64,000 nt of DNA from Erwinia sp. E602 (lineage in GTDB: Bacteria > Pseudomonadota > Gammaproteobacteria > Enterobacterales > Enterobacteriaceae): the NCBI RefSeq assembly GCF_018141005.1, contig NZ_CP046582.1, positions 2,356,001 to 2,420,000 on the forward strand, read 5' to 3'. This document shows, in pieces, positions 1-8,040 of the stretch (position 1 is its first letter; the number at the start of each line of letters is the position of its first letter). A program made the position numbers and the translations under genes. A model generated the notes under the pieces. It saw nothing but the letters and a program-made list of their open reading frames with translations. It searched no databases and was not told the DNA's origin.

Positions 1-1
1 T

Positions 2-328
2 AGTGTTCTTAACAGCGGAAGGCTGCTGATGATCGATGCTGACGGTCGTGTGCTGCTGTTCCGCTTTAGCCATCATAATGATGCACTTGCCGGGCAACGC
101 CAGGCGGTGGCGTGGAGAACGGTGAAACTTTTACGCAGGCAGCCGTGCGCGGTTTGCTTTGAGTTATACACAATAAATATTAAACTGTATAAATATACAG
201 TATCGCTATTAAACCGCATTTATTCCCGTCTGCAGCAAGATATTGATCGTGAAACGTACCATAACCAGCCCTTTCAACCTCCAGTCGGCGCGCAACCGTT
301 AAGCAGAATTACAGAGATCGGCGGTTAA
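2..328 (+). pseudogene. Nudix hydrolase N-terminal remnant
   Basis: The frame is open from base 2 to the stop at 328. Its first part reads like the first strands of a Nudix hydrolase (RLLMIDADGRVLLFRF, then a DALAGQ segment). In Nudix proteins the ATPGGG segment and the Nudix box GX5EX7REUXEEXGU should follow; here the frame runs into unrelated Lys/Tyr/Leu-rich sequence, so the catalytic part is missing. I infer a decayed gene or a deletion/insertion junction near base 105-120. The upstream end lies outside the window. An accidental resemblance is possible because only about 30 residues carry the signal. Confidence 0.4.
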
Positions 329-365
329 GCAACGTGGGTCAACACATAAGCCGCGTTGGCGTTGA

Positions 366-890
366 TCAGACCAGTGCTTTACTCAGAATCACGCTGCGGT
401 AGTTGGTATGCGACCACTGCACGTGTTCGGTAAAGCGATAGCCGAGCCGGGTGTACCAGTTGACCAGGTGCGTGGCCGGTTCGGCGGTATCCAGCGCCAG
501 CTCGGTGGCACCGCTGAGCCGCGCCTGCGCCTCGGCTGCCTGCAGCAGTTGCCGCCCTAACCCCTGCGCCTGCAGGGTCGGGTCGACGGCAAACTGAGCG
601 ATTGAGGCCACTTCCGGGCGATCGTACCAGCCGCAGCCGTGGGTCTGTTGTGGATTGCGAAACAGGATGGTGCCGCGCAGACGGGGTTCCTCGCTGGCGA
701 TCAGGCACAGCCCCTGCGCCACGCGTTCGGCGGTGACCGCCACGCTCTGGTTTACGGCCATATAGTTCAGCCCCAGATTCGCGAGCTGCCGATAGGCGCT
801 ATGCAGCAGCGTGGTCAGTTCCTGCAATGAGTCCGCTGCGCTGAGCGGACGAATAATGAGTGGCGGTATCTGGTGCGTAATGACCGACAT
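366..890 (-). CDS. GNAT-family N-acetyltransferase
   Basis: A 174-residue protein of the usual single-domain GNAT size. The acetyl-CoA-binding motif A is visible as IAQFAVDPTLQAQGLGRQLL (about residues 96-115, with the Q-x-x-G-x-G pyrophosphate loop), followed by a helix and the C-terminal NWYTRLGYRF segment that is typical of motif B. The substrate cannot be told from sequence. The start ATG is preceded by GGAATTC, an acceptable ribosome-binding site. It stands alone between the Nudix remnant and a small exported protein, with the same strand as the latter. The family assignment is confident; the function is unknown. Confidence 0.85.
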   Translation of the reverse strand: MSVITHQIPPLIIRPLSAADSLQELTTLLHSAYRQLANLGLNYMAVNQSVAVTAERVAQGLCLIASEEPRLRGTILFRNPQQTHGCGWYDRPEVASIAQFAVDPTLQAQGLGRQLLQAAEAQARLSGATELALDTAEPATHLVNWYTRLGYRFTEHVQWSHTNYRSVILSKALV

Positions 891-998
891 GCGGTGAATT
901 CCCTGTCTGAGCCGTTAGAGATCGGCAGGGACTTTACCCCGCACAGGCACAGTCGGCCAATACGTTTTACTGATAAACATCACCACAACGGTCGGCCG

Positions 999-1379
999 TT
1001 AAGGACAGTCGTGAAAAACCTTGACCATCGCGGCCTGATAAACGTCCCGCTTGCCCGAGGAAAATACGACCACGCCGCTGACCGTACTCCCTTTTTTCAG
1101 CCAGCCTTTCGTCAGCAAATCATCCACCGTATCGACACCGAAGCTTTGCGTGTCTGACGCATAGGCTCTCAGACAGAGGGTCGCAAGATCGATATCCTGA
1201 TCAGTCGGATTGGCGATAGACACGTCAAAGGTTTTGGTAAACGCACTCTTACTCCCCGCCCACATGGACCCCTCTGACTTTGACTGCGCGTACACCAGCA
1301 GATTTGCAGGCGCGTTAGCGACTGCTGCGCCACAGGCAGCAGAAAACAACATGGTGCAGGCGATAAATAAGCTCTTCAT
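999..1379 (-). CDS. Small exported protein, DUF4354-like
   Basis: A 126-residue protein starting MKSLFIACTMLFSAACGAA, a clear Sec signal peptide, with probable cleavage near ANA. The mature part is a predicted beta-rich domain containing SFGVDTVDD and two Cys residues (TLCLRAY and the C-terminal HDCP), which could form a disulfide in the periplasm. I chose this start over an in-frame one 18 bases upstream because AAGGAA sits seven bases before it. From memory it resembles enterobacterial DUF4354 proteins of about 120-130 residues, whose function is not known. Monocistronic by appearance. Confidence 0.7.
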   Translation of the reverse strand: MKSLFIACTMLFSAACGAAVANAPANLLVYAQSKSEGSMWAGSKSAFTKTFDVSIANPTDQDIDLATLCLRAYASDTQSFGVDTVDDLLTKGWLKKGSTVSGVVVFSSGKRDVYQAAMVKVFHDCP

Positions 1380-1594
1380 ATTAATTTCCTTGTGCAATTG
1401 ATTACGGACTTTCCACCCAAAAACAGCACGGTGGTCCGTTTAGTAAGTTAATCGCACAGTGATAAACGCAGGCACAATTATAAAGACGCATTGGGGGAAT
1501 AAAGAGCGGTCCGACGCGCAGGAAACGGGGTAAAGAGCGTGCAGGCAGGAGCAAAACGCTCCCCACCCTCAACAGCAGCGGGGGACGTTCCTGT

Positions 1595-2206
1595 TCAGTC
1601 ACGAATCAGCGGCACATGGGGCGCGGCGTCAGCAGGCAGGTGGCCGCTCAGGCGCGGGTCAGCTTTCACCTCAACCTGAAACGCATAAGGGGTAAATCCG
1701 GAGCGAATGTAAAAATTCAGCGCTGCCGGGTGGTCAAAGCTGCAGGTGTGCACCCAGAAGCGGTTGATCGGGTTTGACCACGCGCGGGTTATCGCCTGGT
1801 TCATTACCCAACGCCCCAGACCTTTGCCGGTTGCCGCGCCGGTCAGGCCAAGGAACGACAGTTCGCACTGGTGCGGCTGGCTGAAATCCAGCTCAAGCAT
1901 GCCAGTGTCCTCAGCGCCGTCACGCACCACGTAAATTTCCACGCTGTCGTTGCGGAGGATCTCCGCCAGTTTCTCGTCGGACATCAGCAGCCGCGAAAAC
2001 CACAGCCAGTCGCTGCCGACCTTGCGAAAAAGTTGACGGTAGGCCTGCAGATCGCAGCCGCTGAAGCGTACGAGGCTGATGCCGGCAGGCTGTGGTACGG
2101 CCTTCAGTTGCGGTTTAGTGTGCATTTCCAGACAGGTCACCACGGTGGCAACGTGCCCGGCGGGAACATCAGAATAACCGGCTGGCAGAGGTGTGTTCTC
2201 AGACAT
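1595..2206 (-). CDS. GNAT-family N-acetyltransferase
   Basis: A 203-residue protein starting MSENTPLPAGYSDVPAGHV. A GNAT core is visible in the second half: ELSFLGLTGAATGKGLGRWV has the beta4 strand and a G-K-G-L-G acetyl-CoA loop, followed by FWVHTCSFDHPAALNFYIRS, the usual beta5/alpha4 with a Tyr likely to act as general acid. The N-terminal ~75 residues are extra. The longer in-frame start at 2278 was rejected because GGAGATTTT lies just before the internal ATG. The acceptor substrate is unknown. Confidence 0.85.
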   Translation of the reverse strand: MSENTPLPAGYSDVPAGHVATVVTCLEMHTKPQLKAVPQPAGISLVRFSGCDLQAYRQLFRKVGSDWLWFSRLLMSDEKLAEILRNDSVEIYVVRDGAEDTGMLELDFSQPHQCELSFLGLTGAATGKGLGRWVMNQAITRAWSNPINRFWVHTCSFDHPAALNFYIRSGFTPYAFQVEVKADPRLSGHLPADAAPHVPLIRD

Positions 2207-2478
2207 CTGTAAAATCTCCCTGGATTCAGTGGCAAGAGAGTACCCGCTGGCGAACCGGATGGGAACGGCGTGGGTCATAAGAAAAAATGATATCGCCCCC
2301 CGCTGAGCCGCTCAGCCCCCTGCAGCTTCGCCGCTGCCCGTTCACCAACCTGTGAGAATTTTTTTCAGATAACGCCGTAGCAATTTTGCAGACCGGTTAT
2401 GTTTTCCGGTGCTACACTGTCAAACTGTGATCGTTGTCATGTCGTCATTATAAACACTGAGAAAACAGAGATATCACT

Positions 2479-3114
2479 ATGCAACACATTGTCGAAGGTT
2501 TCCTGAACTTTCAGAAAGAGATTTTTCCGCACCAGAAAGAGCTGTTCCGCAGCCTTGCCTCCAGCCAGAATCCCAAAGCGTTGTTTATCTCCTGCTCAGA
2601 CAGCCGTCTGGTGCCCGAACTGGTCACCCAGCAGGATCCGGGACAGCTTTTTGTCATTCGTAATGCCGGCAATATCGTGCCCTCTTTCGGCCCCGAGCCG
2701 GGCGGCGTCTCTGCCACCATCGAGTATGCGGTCGTGGCGCTGGGCGTGACCGATATCGTGATTTGCGGCCACTCTAACTGCGGCGCAATGAAGGCGATTG
2801 CCACCTGTCAGTGTCTGGATCCGATGCCGGCGGTGGCCCACTGGCTGCACTATGCCGACGCGGCCAGGGCCGTGGTGGAGAAAAAAGAGTACGCCACGGA
2901 AGAAGAGAAAGTGAATGCGATGGTGCAGGAGAACGTCATCGCCCAGCTGAACAATATCAAAACCCACCCGTCGGTGGCGGTTGGCCTGCGCGATAAGGCG
3001 ATCCGCCTGCACGGCTGGGTCTATGATATCGAAACCGGCGTGATCCGCGCGCTGGAAAAAGACACCAAAGAGTTTGTCACGCTGTCTGAAAACCCGGGCG
3101 TATTCTTCGAATAA
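2479..3114 (+). CDS. cynT: Beta-class carbonic anhydrase, CynT-like
   Basis: A 211-residue enzyme that interconverts CO2 and bicarbonate. Zinc ligands and the catalytic dyad are visible: C39-x-D41-x-R43 in [11 protein letters not shown] and H98-x-x-C101 in CGHSNCGAM. The sequence is much closer to remembered E. coli CynT ([33 protein letters not shown] all shared) than to Can. No cyanase gene cynS or permease cynX follows, so the role is probably general bicarbonate supply, not cyanate detoxification. It has its own 270-base upstream region and is followed by a LysR gene in the opposite orientation, which lacks evident CynR identity. Confidence 0.93.
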   Translation: MQHIVEGFLNFQKEIFPHQKELFRSLASSQNPKALFISCSDSRLVPELVTQQDPGQLFVIRNAGNIVPSFGPEPGGVSATIEYAVVALGVTDIVICGHSNCGAMKAIATCQCLDPMPAVAHWLHYADAARAVVEKKEYATEEEKVNAMVQENVIAQLNNIKTHPSVAVGLRDKAIRLHGWVYDIETGVIRALEKDTKEFVTLSENPGVFFE

Positions 3115-3119
3115 GCCCA

Positions 3120-3143
3120 ACGGGCAGGGACGCCCGCAAATTT
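3120..3143 (+). terminator. Weak hairpin after carbonic anhydrase gene
   Basis: CGGGC and GCCCG arms start six bases after the stop codon and are followed by CAAATTTTG. The stem is only about five base pairs, so this is a modest candidate intrinsic terminator. Confidence 0.35.
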
Positions 3144-3309
3144 TGCATCCCCCTCCCTATTTTCCCGCGACAGCTCCCAGTGTTCAAATACCGGCCTGAC
3201 CCCCTGCTCTTCATCGCGTTTTCCCAGCGCGCTGACAAATGCATCGTGCCGTTCGGCCGCCAGCCGTAAGCGCTGTTAAATATCGGTGTTCTGCGGGTGG
3301 TTCTGCGCG

Positions 3310-4272
3310 CTAACCGTCCTGATGCAGCATCCGCATTACCCGCGGGTGATCGCTGGCCGGTAAGCGCTGAAAAGCAGGCAACAGTTGCTCTGCCGCCTCG
3401 GCCAGCGCGGCGATCAGACGGTCGGCCGCTGGCGACAGCTGGCGCCCCTGCGGGGTGATCACGCCAAAGAAATAGGGGATCTCTTCCTGCAATTCGCGAA
3501 TGGCGACGCCCTGCAGCGGCATGCCCCACGCGGTTACCGGCTCGAGGATCGCCACCCCCAGCCCGGCGCGTACACAGGAGAGAATATTGGCCGAGGAGTT
3601 GGTTTCGATCGTTTCGTGCGCCGGAACCCTGAGTTTTTTCAGCACTTTCTCGAAACGTCCGCGCAGGCGCAACGGGTTCCACGGCGCAATCAACCGCCGG
3701 CCGGCAAGGCTGGCCAGCGCGATCCGGGGCTGTGCGGCCAGCTCGTCGTCTGCGGGCAGCGCCACCACGCAGCGCGCATGGCCGATCCAGTGCAGTTCCA
3801 CCGCGTGATGCTCCAGCGGCAGGCTGCACAGGCCAACGTCTGCCTGGCCACTGATCACCGCGTGGGTGGTCTGCTCCGCGGCTTCGCTGATGATCTGCAC
3901 TTTATTCTCCAGCCCCATTCGCGCCAGCGCCAGCGGCAACAGGCCCGCCGCCAGCGCAGGGGTGGCGGCCACCGCCAGCGGCCTGACCATCTGGTGGCCA
4001 ATCTCCTGCGCCCGCAGGCGGATCTGCTCCAGCGACTGCAGCGCCTTTTGCACGTACTGATGCAGCTGCAGCGCCTGTTCCGTCGGATGAATGCGCGGGC
4101 CGTTACGGATAAACAGCGGATAGCCGAGCACCGTTTCCAGTTCCTGGATCAGCCTTGATACGGCCGGCTGCGAACGATTTAACGCCCGCGCCGCCGCCGT
4201 GACGCTGCCGGTCTGGATCACCGTGGTGAACGCTTCCAGCTGCTTTAAATCAATATCGTTGAGGGCATTCAT
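3310..4272 (-). CDS. LysR-family transcriptional regulator
   Basis: A 320-residue LysR regulator. The winged helix-turn-helix occupies residues ~8-67 (LKQLEAFTTVIQTGSVTAAA, then LNRSQPAVSRLIQELE), followed by the linker helix and a periplasmic-binding-protein-like effector domain from ~90 to 300. It is transcribed away from the Gfo/Idh/MocA operon, with a 643-base spacer, and convergently toward the carbonic anhydrase gene. LysR proteins often control the divergent neighbour, so the sugar operon at 4916 is the best guess for a target. However, the palindromes upstream of that operon look LacI-type, not LysR-type (T-N11-A). The effector is unknown. Confidence 0.9.
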   Translation of the reverse strand: MNALNDIDLKQLEAFTTVIQTGSVTAAARALNRSQPAVSRLIQELETVLGYPLFIRNGPRIHPTEQALQLHQYVQKALQSLEQIRLRAQEIGHQMVRPLAVAATPALAAGLLPLALARMGLENKVQIISEAAEQTTHAVISGQADVGLCSLPLEHHAVELHWIGHARCVVALPADDELAAQPRIALASLAGRRLIAPWNPLRLRGRFEKVLKKLRVPAHETIETNSSANILSCVRAGLGVAILEPVTAWGMPLQGVAIRELQEEIPYFFGVITPQGRQLSPAADRLIAALAEAAEQLLPAFQRLPASDHPRVMRMLHQDG

Positions 4273-4722
4273 CGTTAATGTCAGATCTCTTACGGGCTGG
4301 GTAACCCAACCCTCAAAATTTGCAGGTCAGTTCAGGCACATAATAGTCAGCCTGGGCTGAATAAGCTATTGATTAGCCGCTTAATGGCATCATTGCGCGA
4401 TTAGGTGACACCGTCACGTAAAGATTCATTGCGCGGTGTTTAAAAGTACCTGCCATCCCCACGAGGCAGGGCAACTTAACTCGCCCTGCCCGGCGTTCTC
4501 ATCACATCATGCCAGCGGGCACCGCGCACACTCAGAACAGCCCTGTCGGACCAGAGCAGGAAGTAAGCGTTTGTCTTCCCCGGCGCAGAATCTATGCAGC
4601 AGGTAGCATCATTCGAATCTGGCGCCGTCGCGAAGCGAATATAAAAAAATACAATTATTTTTCATTACCTTCCGTTAACTTTTGCTATGAAAATCTGTTT
4701 CATCTCTCCTGCTGGCGCTAAA

Positions 4723-4740
4723 TTTGCACCCGGGTGCTTT
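4723..4740. promoter_or_regulatory. Upstream operator, LacI-family type
   Basis: TTTGCACCCGGGTGCTTT contains the perfect 12-bp palindrome GCACCCGGGTGC with a central CG, the usual layout for LacI/GalR-family operators. It lies 193 bases before the oxidoreductase start. The same 12-mer recurs at 4884-4895, with centres 158 bp apart, which is about 15 helical turns and so suits DNA looping. Confidence 0.7.
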
Positions 4741-4880
4741 ATGTTGATTTTTTGTGATCGCGCTACTGAAATCTGCATAAAGTCGATTGACGAAAATTGT
4801 GCCGTGTTGAAAAGTGCAGCTCATGACAGGCAGCGCCACAACGCTCAACCCGGTCTGAATTACGTCTTGTTGCCAACACT

Positions 4881-4898
4881 TTTGCACCCGGGTGCAAA
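4881..4898. promoter_or_regulatory. Promoter-proximal operator, LacI-family type
   Basis: TTTGCACCCGGGTGCAAA is an 18-bp perfect palindrome ending 17 bases before the oxidoreductase ATG and just before its ribosome-binding site. A bound repressor here would block transcription or early elongation. No LacI-family gene is found in the window, so the repressor must be encoded elsewhere. Confidence 0.8.
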
Positions 4899-4915
4899 GA
4901 ATTAAGGAGTCACAC

Positions 4916-6094
4916 ATGCTTAACGGTGAAAGAAAAATCCCTCGCCCCCTGCGCTGGGCGATGATCGGTGGCGGTCGTCTGAGCCAGGTCGGCTATAAAC
5001 ATCGCAGCGGTGCCCTGCGCGATAACACCGCTTACCAGCTGGTCGCCTGCGCGTTCGATATTGACGCCGCTCGCGGCCGCGATTTTGGCATTAATCTGGG
5101 CGTGGCGGCCGATCGCTGCTACGACACCTACCAGCAGCTGCTGGCGGAGGAAGCCAGACGGGAAGACGGCATTGAGGTGGTGACCATCGCCACGCCAAAC
5201 GGCACCCACTATGAGATCGCTAAAGCCGCTCTGAACGCCGGCATTCACGTAATTTGTGAAAAGCCGCTGTTCTTCACCACCGCGGAAGCCAGGGAAATCA
5301 AAGCGCTGGCCGCAGAGAAAAATCTGATCGTTGGCGTCACCTACGGCTTCTCCGGGCATCCGCTGCTGATGCAGATGCGCGCGATGATTGCCAACGGTGA
5401 TATCGGTGAAGTGCGCATGGTCGAGCTGCAGTACACCCACGGCTTCAGCGCCAACGACAGCGCCGATAAGTTCAGCGAAGCGCAGAAGTGGCGCGTTGAC
5501 CCGAAAATCGCCGGGCCAACCTTTGTGCTGGGGGATATCTCTACCCACACCTTCTATATCTCGCAGCTGGTGCTGCCGGCCCTCAGGATTAAGTCGCTGC
5601 TGTGCGATCGCCAGAGCTTTATCCCTTCCCGCGCGCCGCTGGAAGACAACGCCATGGTGCTGATGCACTACGAGAACGGCGCCGTCGGCCGTATGTGGGC
5701 GTCCTCTATTAACGCCGGTTCTATGGACAGCCAGTTTATTCGCGTGATCGGCTCCCAGGCCAGCCTGGAGTGGAGCGACTACAACCCGGGCGAGCTGAAG
5801 TATGAGGTGCAGGGCCAGCCGAGCCAGATGATGCACCACGGTATGCCGTACCTGCACGAAAGCGCACTGGCCGACGAACGTTTAGGGGCGCTGCACACCG
5901 AAGGCCTTGCCGAATCCTGGGCGAATATCTACCTGAAATTTGCCATTGCCATCAGCGCCACCCAGCGCGGCGACCAGCAGACGCTGGATGCGCTGATCTA
6001 CCCGGATATCGATGCCGGGCTGGAAGGAGTGCGCTGGATTGAAAACTGTGTACGTTCTGCCGACAACGGCGCCACCTGGGTTAACTACGAGTAA
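4916..6094 (+). CDS. Gfo/Idh/MocA-family oxidoreductase
   Basis: A 392-residue NAD(P)-dependent dehydrogenase. The Rossmann fold starts with WAMIGGGRLSQVG (about residues 13-25), and the family signature CEKPLFFT appears near residue 123, where the Lys helps catalysis. The C-terminal alpha/beta domain follows, with a GDISTHTFY segment bearing the usual catalytic His. Members oxidise sugars, inositols or their derivatives. I chose the ATG with AAGGAG seven bases upstream; an in-frame GTG 24 bases earlier falls inside the operator palindrome. It forms an operon with the TIM-barrel gene nine bases downstream. The substrate is not known, but the pair looks like a sugar or polyol catabolic module. 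Confidence 0.9.
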   Translation: MLNGERKIPRPLRWAMIGGGRLSQVGYKHRSGALRDNTAYQLVACAFDIDAARGRDFGINLGVAADRCYDTYQQLLAEEARREDGIEVVTIATPNGTHYEIAKAALNAGIHVICEKPLFFTTAEAREIKALAAEKNLIVGVTYGFSGHPLLMQMRAMIANGDIGEVRMVELQYTHGFSANDSADKFSEAQKWRVDPKIAGPTFVLGDISTHTFYISQLVLPALRIKSLLCDRQSFIPSRAPLEDNAMVLMHYENGAVGRMWASSINAGSMDSQFIRVIGSQASLEWSDYNPGELKYEVQGQPSQMMHHGMPYLHESALADERLGALHTEGLAESWANIYLKFAIAISATQRGDQQTLDALIYPDIDAGLEGVRWIENCVRSADNGATWVNYE

Positions 6095-6103
6095 GGCCTG
6101 ACC

Positions 6104-7045
6104 ATGAAATTATCATTCTGTACCGACAGCCTGGGCCACCTGCCCTTTGAAGCGATGCTGGATAAACTGCTGGAGCTGGGCGTTAACGGCGTTGAAATGA
6201 CCACCGGTGGCTGGTCTTCAGCACCGCACCTGCGCACCGACGAACTGCTGGCCAGCGCGCAAAAGCGCCAGCAGCTGCGGCAGGCGCTGGAGAGCCGCGG
6301 CATGGCCATCGCCGCGCTGAACGTCTCCGGTAACCCGCTTGACCCGGGTGAGCTGGGCCAGCGCCACAAAAGCGACACCGAAAAAGCGCTGCAGCTGGCC
6401 GGTGAGCTGGGGGTGAAGAAGATCGTGATGATGAGCGGCCTGCCGCCGGCCAGCCCGCACGACACCATCCCGAACTGGATCACCTATACCGTCAGCTGGC
6501 CGCCAACGCTGAAAAACTGCCTGGACTATCAGTGGAACGAAGTGGCGATCCCTTACTGGCAGGGGCTGGTGCAGCGTGCGAAGGAGAACGGCGTGGAAAA
6601 ATTCGCGCTGGAGAACTTCAGCTCGATGCTGGTGTGGAACCCGGAAACCCTGTTCCGTCTGCGCGACGCGGTGGGCCCGACCGTCGGACTGAACCTCGAT
6701 CCGAGCCACCTGCTGTGGATGGGCGCTGACCCGATCGCCGCCGCCCGCGCCCTTGGCCCGGCCATCCACCACGTGCACGGTAAAGACGTGCGCCTGGAGC
6801 GCGGCCTGGTCGGTATTAACGGCCTGCTGGAGACCAAACCGGTGGAAGACGTCGCCAACCGTGCCTGGAACTACGTCGCGGTCGGCTGCGGCCAGGATCT
6901 GCAGTGGTGGAAGGAGTTCTTCTCCGTGGTGCGCATGATGGGCTATAACGACTGGGTCTCGCTGGAGATGGAAGACCTGACCATGTCGGTTGAGGCCGGT
7001 GTTACCTCCTCTATCGCCGCCCTGCAACAGACCATCAGTCAGTAA
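6104..7045 (+). CDS. Xylose-isomerase-like TIM-barrel protein
   Basis: A 313-residue sugar isomerase/epimerase of the AP-endonuclease-2-like TIM-barrel family. Metal-ligand segments expected of the family are visible: FALENFSS (Glu), GLNLDPSHLLWMG (Asp and His), HHVHGKDV (His and Asp) and VSLEMED (Glu). It follows the dehydrogenase by nine bases, so the two are surely cotranscribed. In related inositol- and sugar-degrading clusters an oxidoreductase and such an isomerase act in succession on a keto-sugar. No transporter or kinase accompanies them here. Confidence 0.88.
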   Translation: MKLSFCTDSLGHLPFEAMLDKLLELGVNGVEMTTGGWSSAPHLRTDELLASAQKRQQLRQALESRGMAIAALNVSGNPLDPGELGQRHKSDTEKALQLAGELGVKKIVMMSGLPPASPHDTIPNWITYTVSWPPTLKNCLDYQWNEVAIPYWQGLVQRAKENGVEKFALENFSSMLVWNPETLFRLRDAVGPTVGLNLDPSHLLWMGADPIAAARALGPAIHHVHGKDVRLERGLVGINGLLETKPVEDVANRAWNYVAVGCGQDLQWWKEFFSVVRMMGYNDWVSLEMEDLTMSVEAGVTSSIAALQQTISQ

Positions 7046-7055
7046 CTGCCAGAAT

Positions 7056-7083
7056 GCCGCACCGGATTAACAGATGGTGCGGC
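7056..7083 (+). terminator. Hairpin after the TIM-barrel gene
   Basis: Eight perfect base pairs GCCGCACC/GGTGCGGC around a 12-base loop, ten bases after the stop. There is no T-run, so termination may need Rho, or this may only protect the 3' end. Confidence 0.4.
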
Positions 7084-7158
7084 GAGTAGCGCAACCATTA
7101 ACTCAACATGGACATATTACGAAATAGGATGTAAAAAGGAGGCACTTTTTCTTTTAAT

Positions 7159-7217
7159 TATAATGCCTGGTGAAAACCCGATCCGCTGCTTCGCCCGGCG
7201 GGGTTCACCGCCCTTTT
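7159..7217 (+). promoter_or_regulatory. Promoter and leader hairpin before ribH-like gene
   Basis: TATAAT at 7159-7164 is a perfect -10, though no good -35 is seen 17 bases upstream. The short leader contains GGCGG/CCGCC (7197-7201 and 7208-7212) followed by CTTTT, a small terminator-like stem. The upstream GGTGAA (7169-7174) can instead pair with TTCACC (7204-7209), giving mutually exclusive folds. It is too short and lacks the conserved core of an FMN riboswitch. Confidence 0.35.
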
Positions 7218-7229
7218 CTGGAGTCATTC

Positions 7230-7664
7230 ATGTCCGCGTTAAGAGTCGCCTTTATTAAAGCTAACTGGCACAGTGAAATTGTTTCTCAGGCGCTGGCTGG
7301 TTTTCAGCAGGAGCTGGATAGCAGCAACACCCCGTATGAACTGAAAACCTGGGATGTTCCGGGCGCGTTTGAGATGCCCCTGCTGGCACAGCGTCTGGCC
7401 CAGAGCGGCAACTTTGATGCGATCGTCTGCGCCGCGCTGGTGGTTGACGGCGGCATTTACCGCCATGATTTTGTTGCCCAGGCGGTAGTGACCGGTCTGA
7501 TGCAGGCCCAGCTGGCGACTAACGTACCGGTTTTCTCCGTTTCACTGACCCCGCATAACTTCCAGCCGTCGGCTGAATTTATCGATTTCTATACCGAGCA
7601 TTTTGTGAAAAAAGGCAAAGAAGCGGCGCGCGCCGTGGCTCAGATTCACGCCATTGCAATCTGA
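7230..7664 (+). CDS. ribH2: 6,7-dimethyl-8-ribityllumazine synthase, RibH2 type
   Basis: A 144-residue cytosolic enzyme of riboflavin synthesis joining 5-amino-6-ribitylaminouracil with dihydroxybutanone phosphate. Features visible: IKANWHSEIV at the N-terminus, WDVPGAFEMPLLA for the substrate loop, and GGIYRHDFVAQAV with the catalytic His in an RHDFV context. That context is typical of the decameric RibH2 type, not of the main enterobacterial RibH. It is therefore probably a second copy beside the housekeeping ribH-nusB locus elsewhere. I chose the ATG after CTGGAG; a longer ORF from 7170 would translate the leader hairpin. Confidence 0.88.
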   Translation: MSALRVAFIKANWHSEIVSQALAGFQQELDSSNTPYELKTWDVPGAFEMPLLAQRLAQSGNFDAIVCAALVVDGGIYRHDFVAQAVVTGLMQAQLATNVPVFSVSLTPHNFQPSAEFIDFYTEHFVKKGKEAARAVAQIHAIAI

Positions 7665-7676
7665 TTCTCGCCCGTT

Positions 7677-7704
7677 GTTCAGGCACGCTGCGGCGTGCCT
7701 GAAC
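7677..7704. terminator. Twelve-bp perfect hairpin after ribH-like gene
   Basis: GTTCAGGCACGC and GCGTGCCTGAAC flank a TGCG tetraloop. This very stable stem starts 12 bases after the ribH2 stop. The T-run is short (CCCTT), but a terminator is the most likely role. Confidence 0.65.
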
Positions 7705-7835
7705 CCTTACGCTGCCCCCGTTTTGCCCGTAACCCGCTGAACGATTAGCCTTCCGTAAGCAGTACCGCTTTGCCACAGATGACAACAGGATGTCAGCAAA
7801 TCCGATAGCGATCACAAAATACGATAAAGTTTACA

Positions 7836-7862
7836 AAAAGACCGTTTCGGAACGGTCCTTTT
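7836..7862. terminator. Bidirectional intrinsic terminator
   Basis: GACCGTT (7840-7846), TCGG loop, AACGGTC (7851-7857), preceded by AAAAA and followed by CTTTT. It works in either direction and closes the ribH2 transcription unit ahead of the ymg cluster. Confidence 0.8.
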
Positions 7863-7882
7863 AGTGAGACAAAAGTCTTATA

Positions 7883-7940
7883 CAATCAAGTTGTTACCGA
7901 TTACATTGCTTGATTGATAGCCCAGGGCTATGATTAGCCC
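7883..7940. promoter_or_regulatory. Two inverted repeats upstream of ymg-like gene
   Basis: CAATCAAG (7883-7890) is repeated inverted as CTTGATTG (7909-7916), and GGGCTA/TAGCCC (7925-7930 and 7935-7940) lies just downstream. They are 100-160 bases before the TTG start at 8041 and look like operators. The protein that binds is unknown. Confidence 0.4.
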
Positions 7941-8040
7941 AATAACATCCAGGTAAATTGTTCGTTTGATTATAAGCGCCGTTGCTAAAATTATCGGGTA
8001 AGTCAGATGAACGTGTTGAAGCCATTGTGGAGGAGTTAAT

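Larger units (their letters stand above)
4273..4915. promoter_or_regulatory. Large divergent intergenic region
   Basis: 643 bases between the LysR gene and the oxidoreductase operon. It holds a 13-base palindrome GTGACACCGTCAC (4405-4417), an 8-bp perfect stem GGCAGGGC/GCCCTGCC (4465-4472 and 4483-4490), and two copies of a LacI-type operator, listed separately. Small ORFs here have no ribosome-binding site or recognisable content, so I do not call genes. Confidence 0.5.

Noticed and set aside
1402..1602. 66-codon minus-strand frame between the small exported protein and the GNAT gene
   Set aside because: Low-quality composition, no ribosome-binding site, and it overlaps the GNAT stop.
3115..3278. 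Coding-like stretch on the minus strand after the LysR gene (includes AERHDAFVSALGKRDEEQG)
   Set aside because: It is bounded by a stop at about 3276 and has no start signal; it may be a gene remnant, but the family could not be recognised.
4509..4905. Small ORFs in the LysR-oxidoreductase spacer
   Set aside because: They overlap the paired operators and have neither ribosome-binding sites nor plausible composition.
7129..7230. FMN riboswitch before the lumazine synthase gene
   Set aside because: The leader after the predicted start is only ~60 bases and lacks the conserved RFN core. Only small hairpins are seen.
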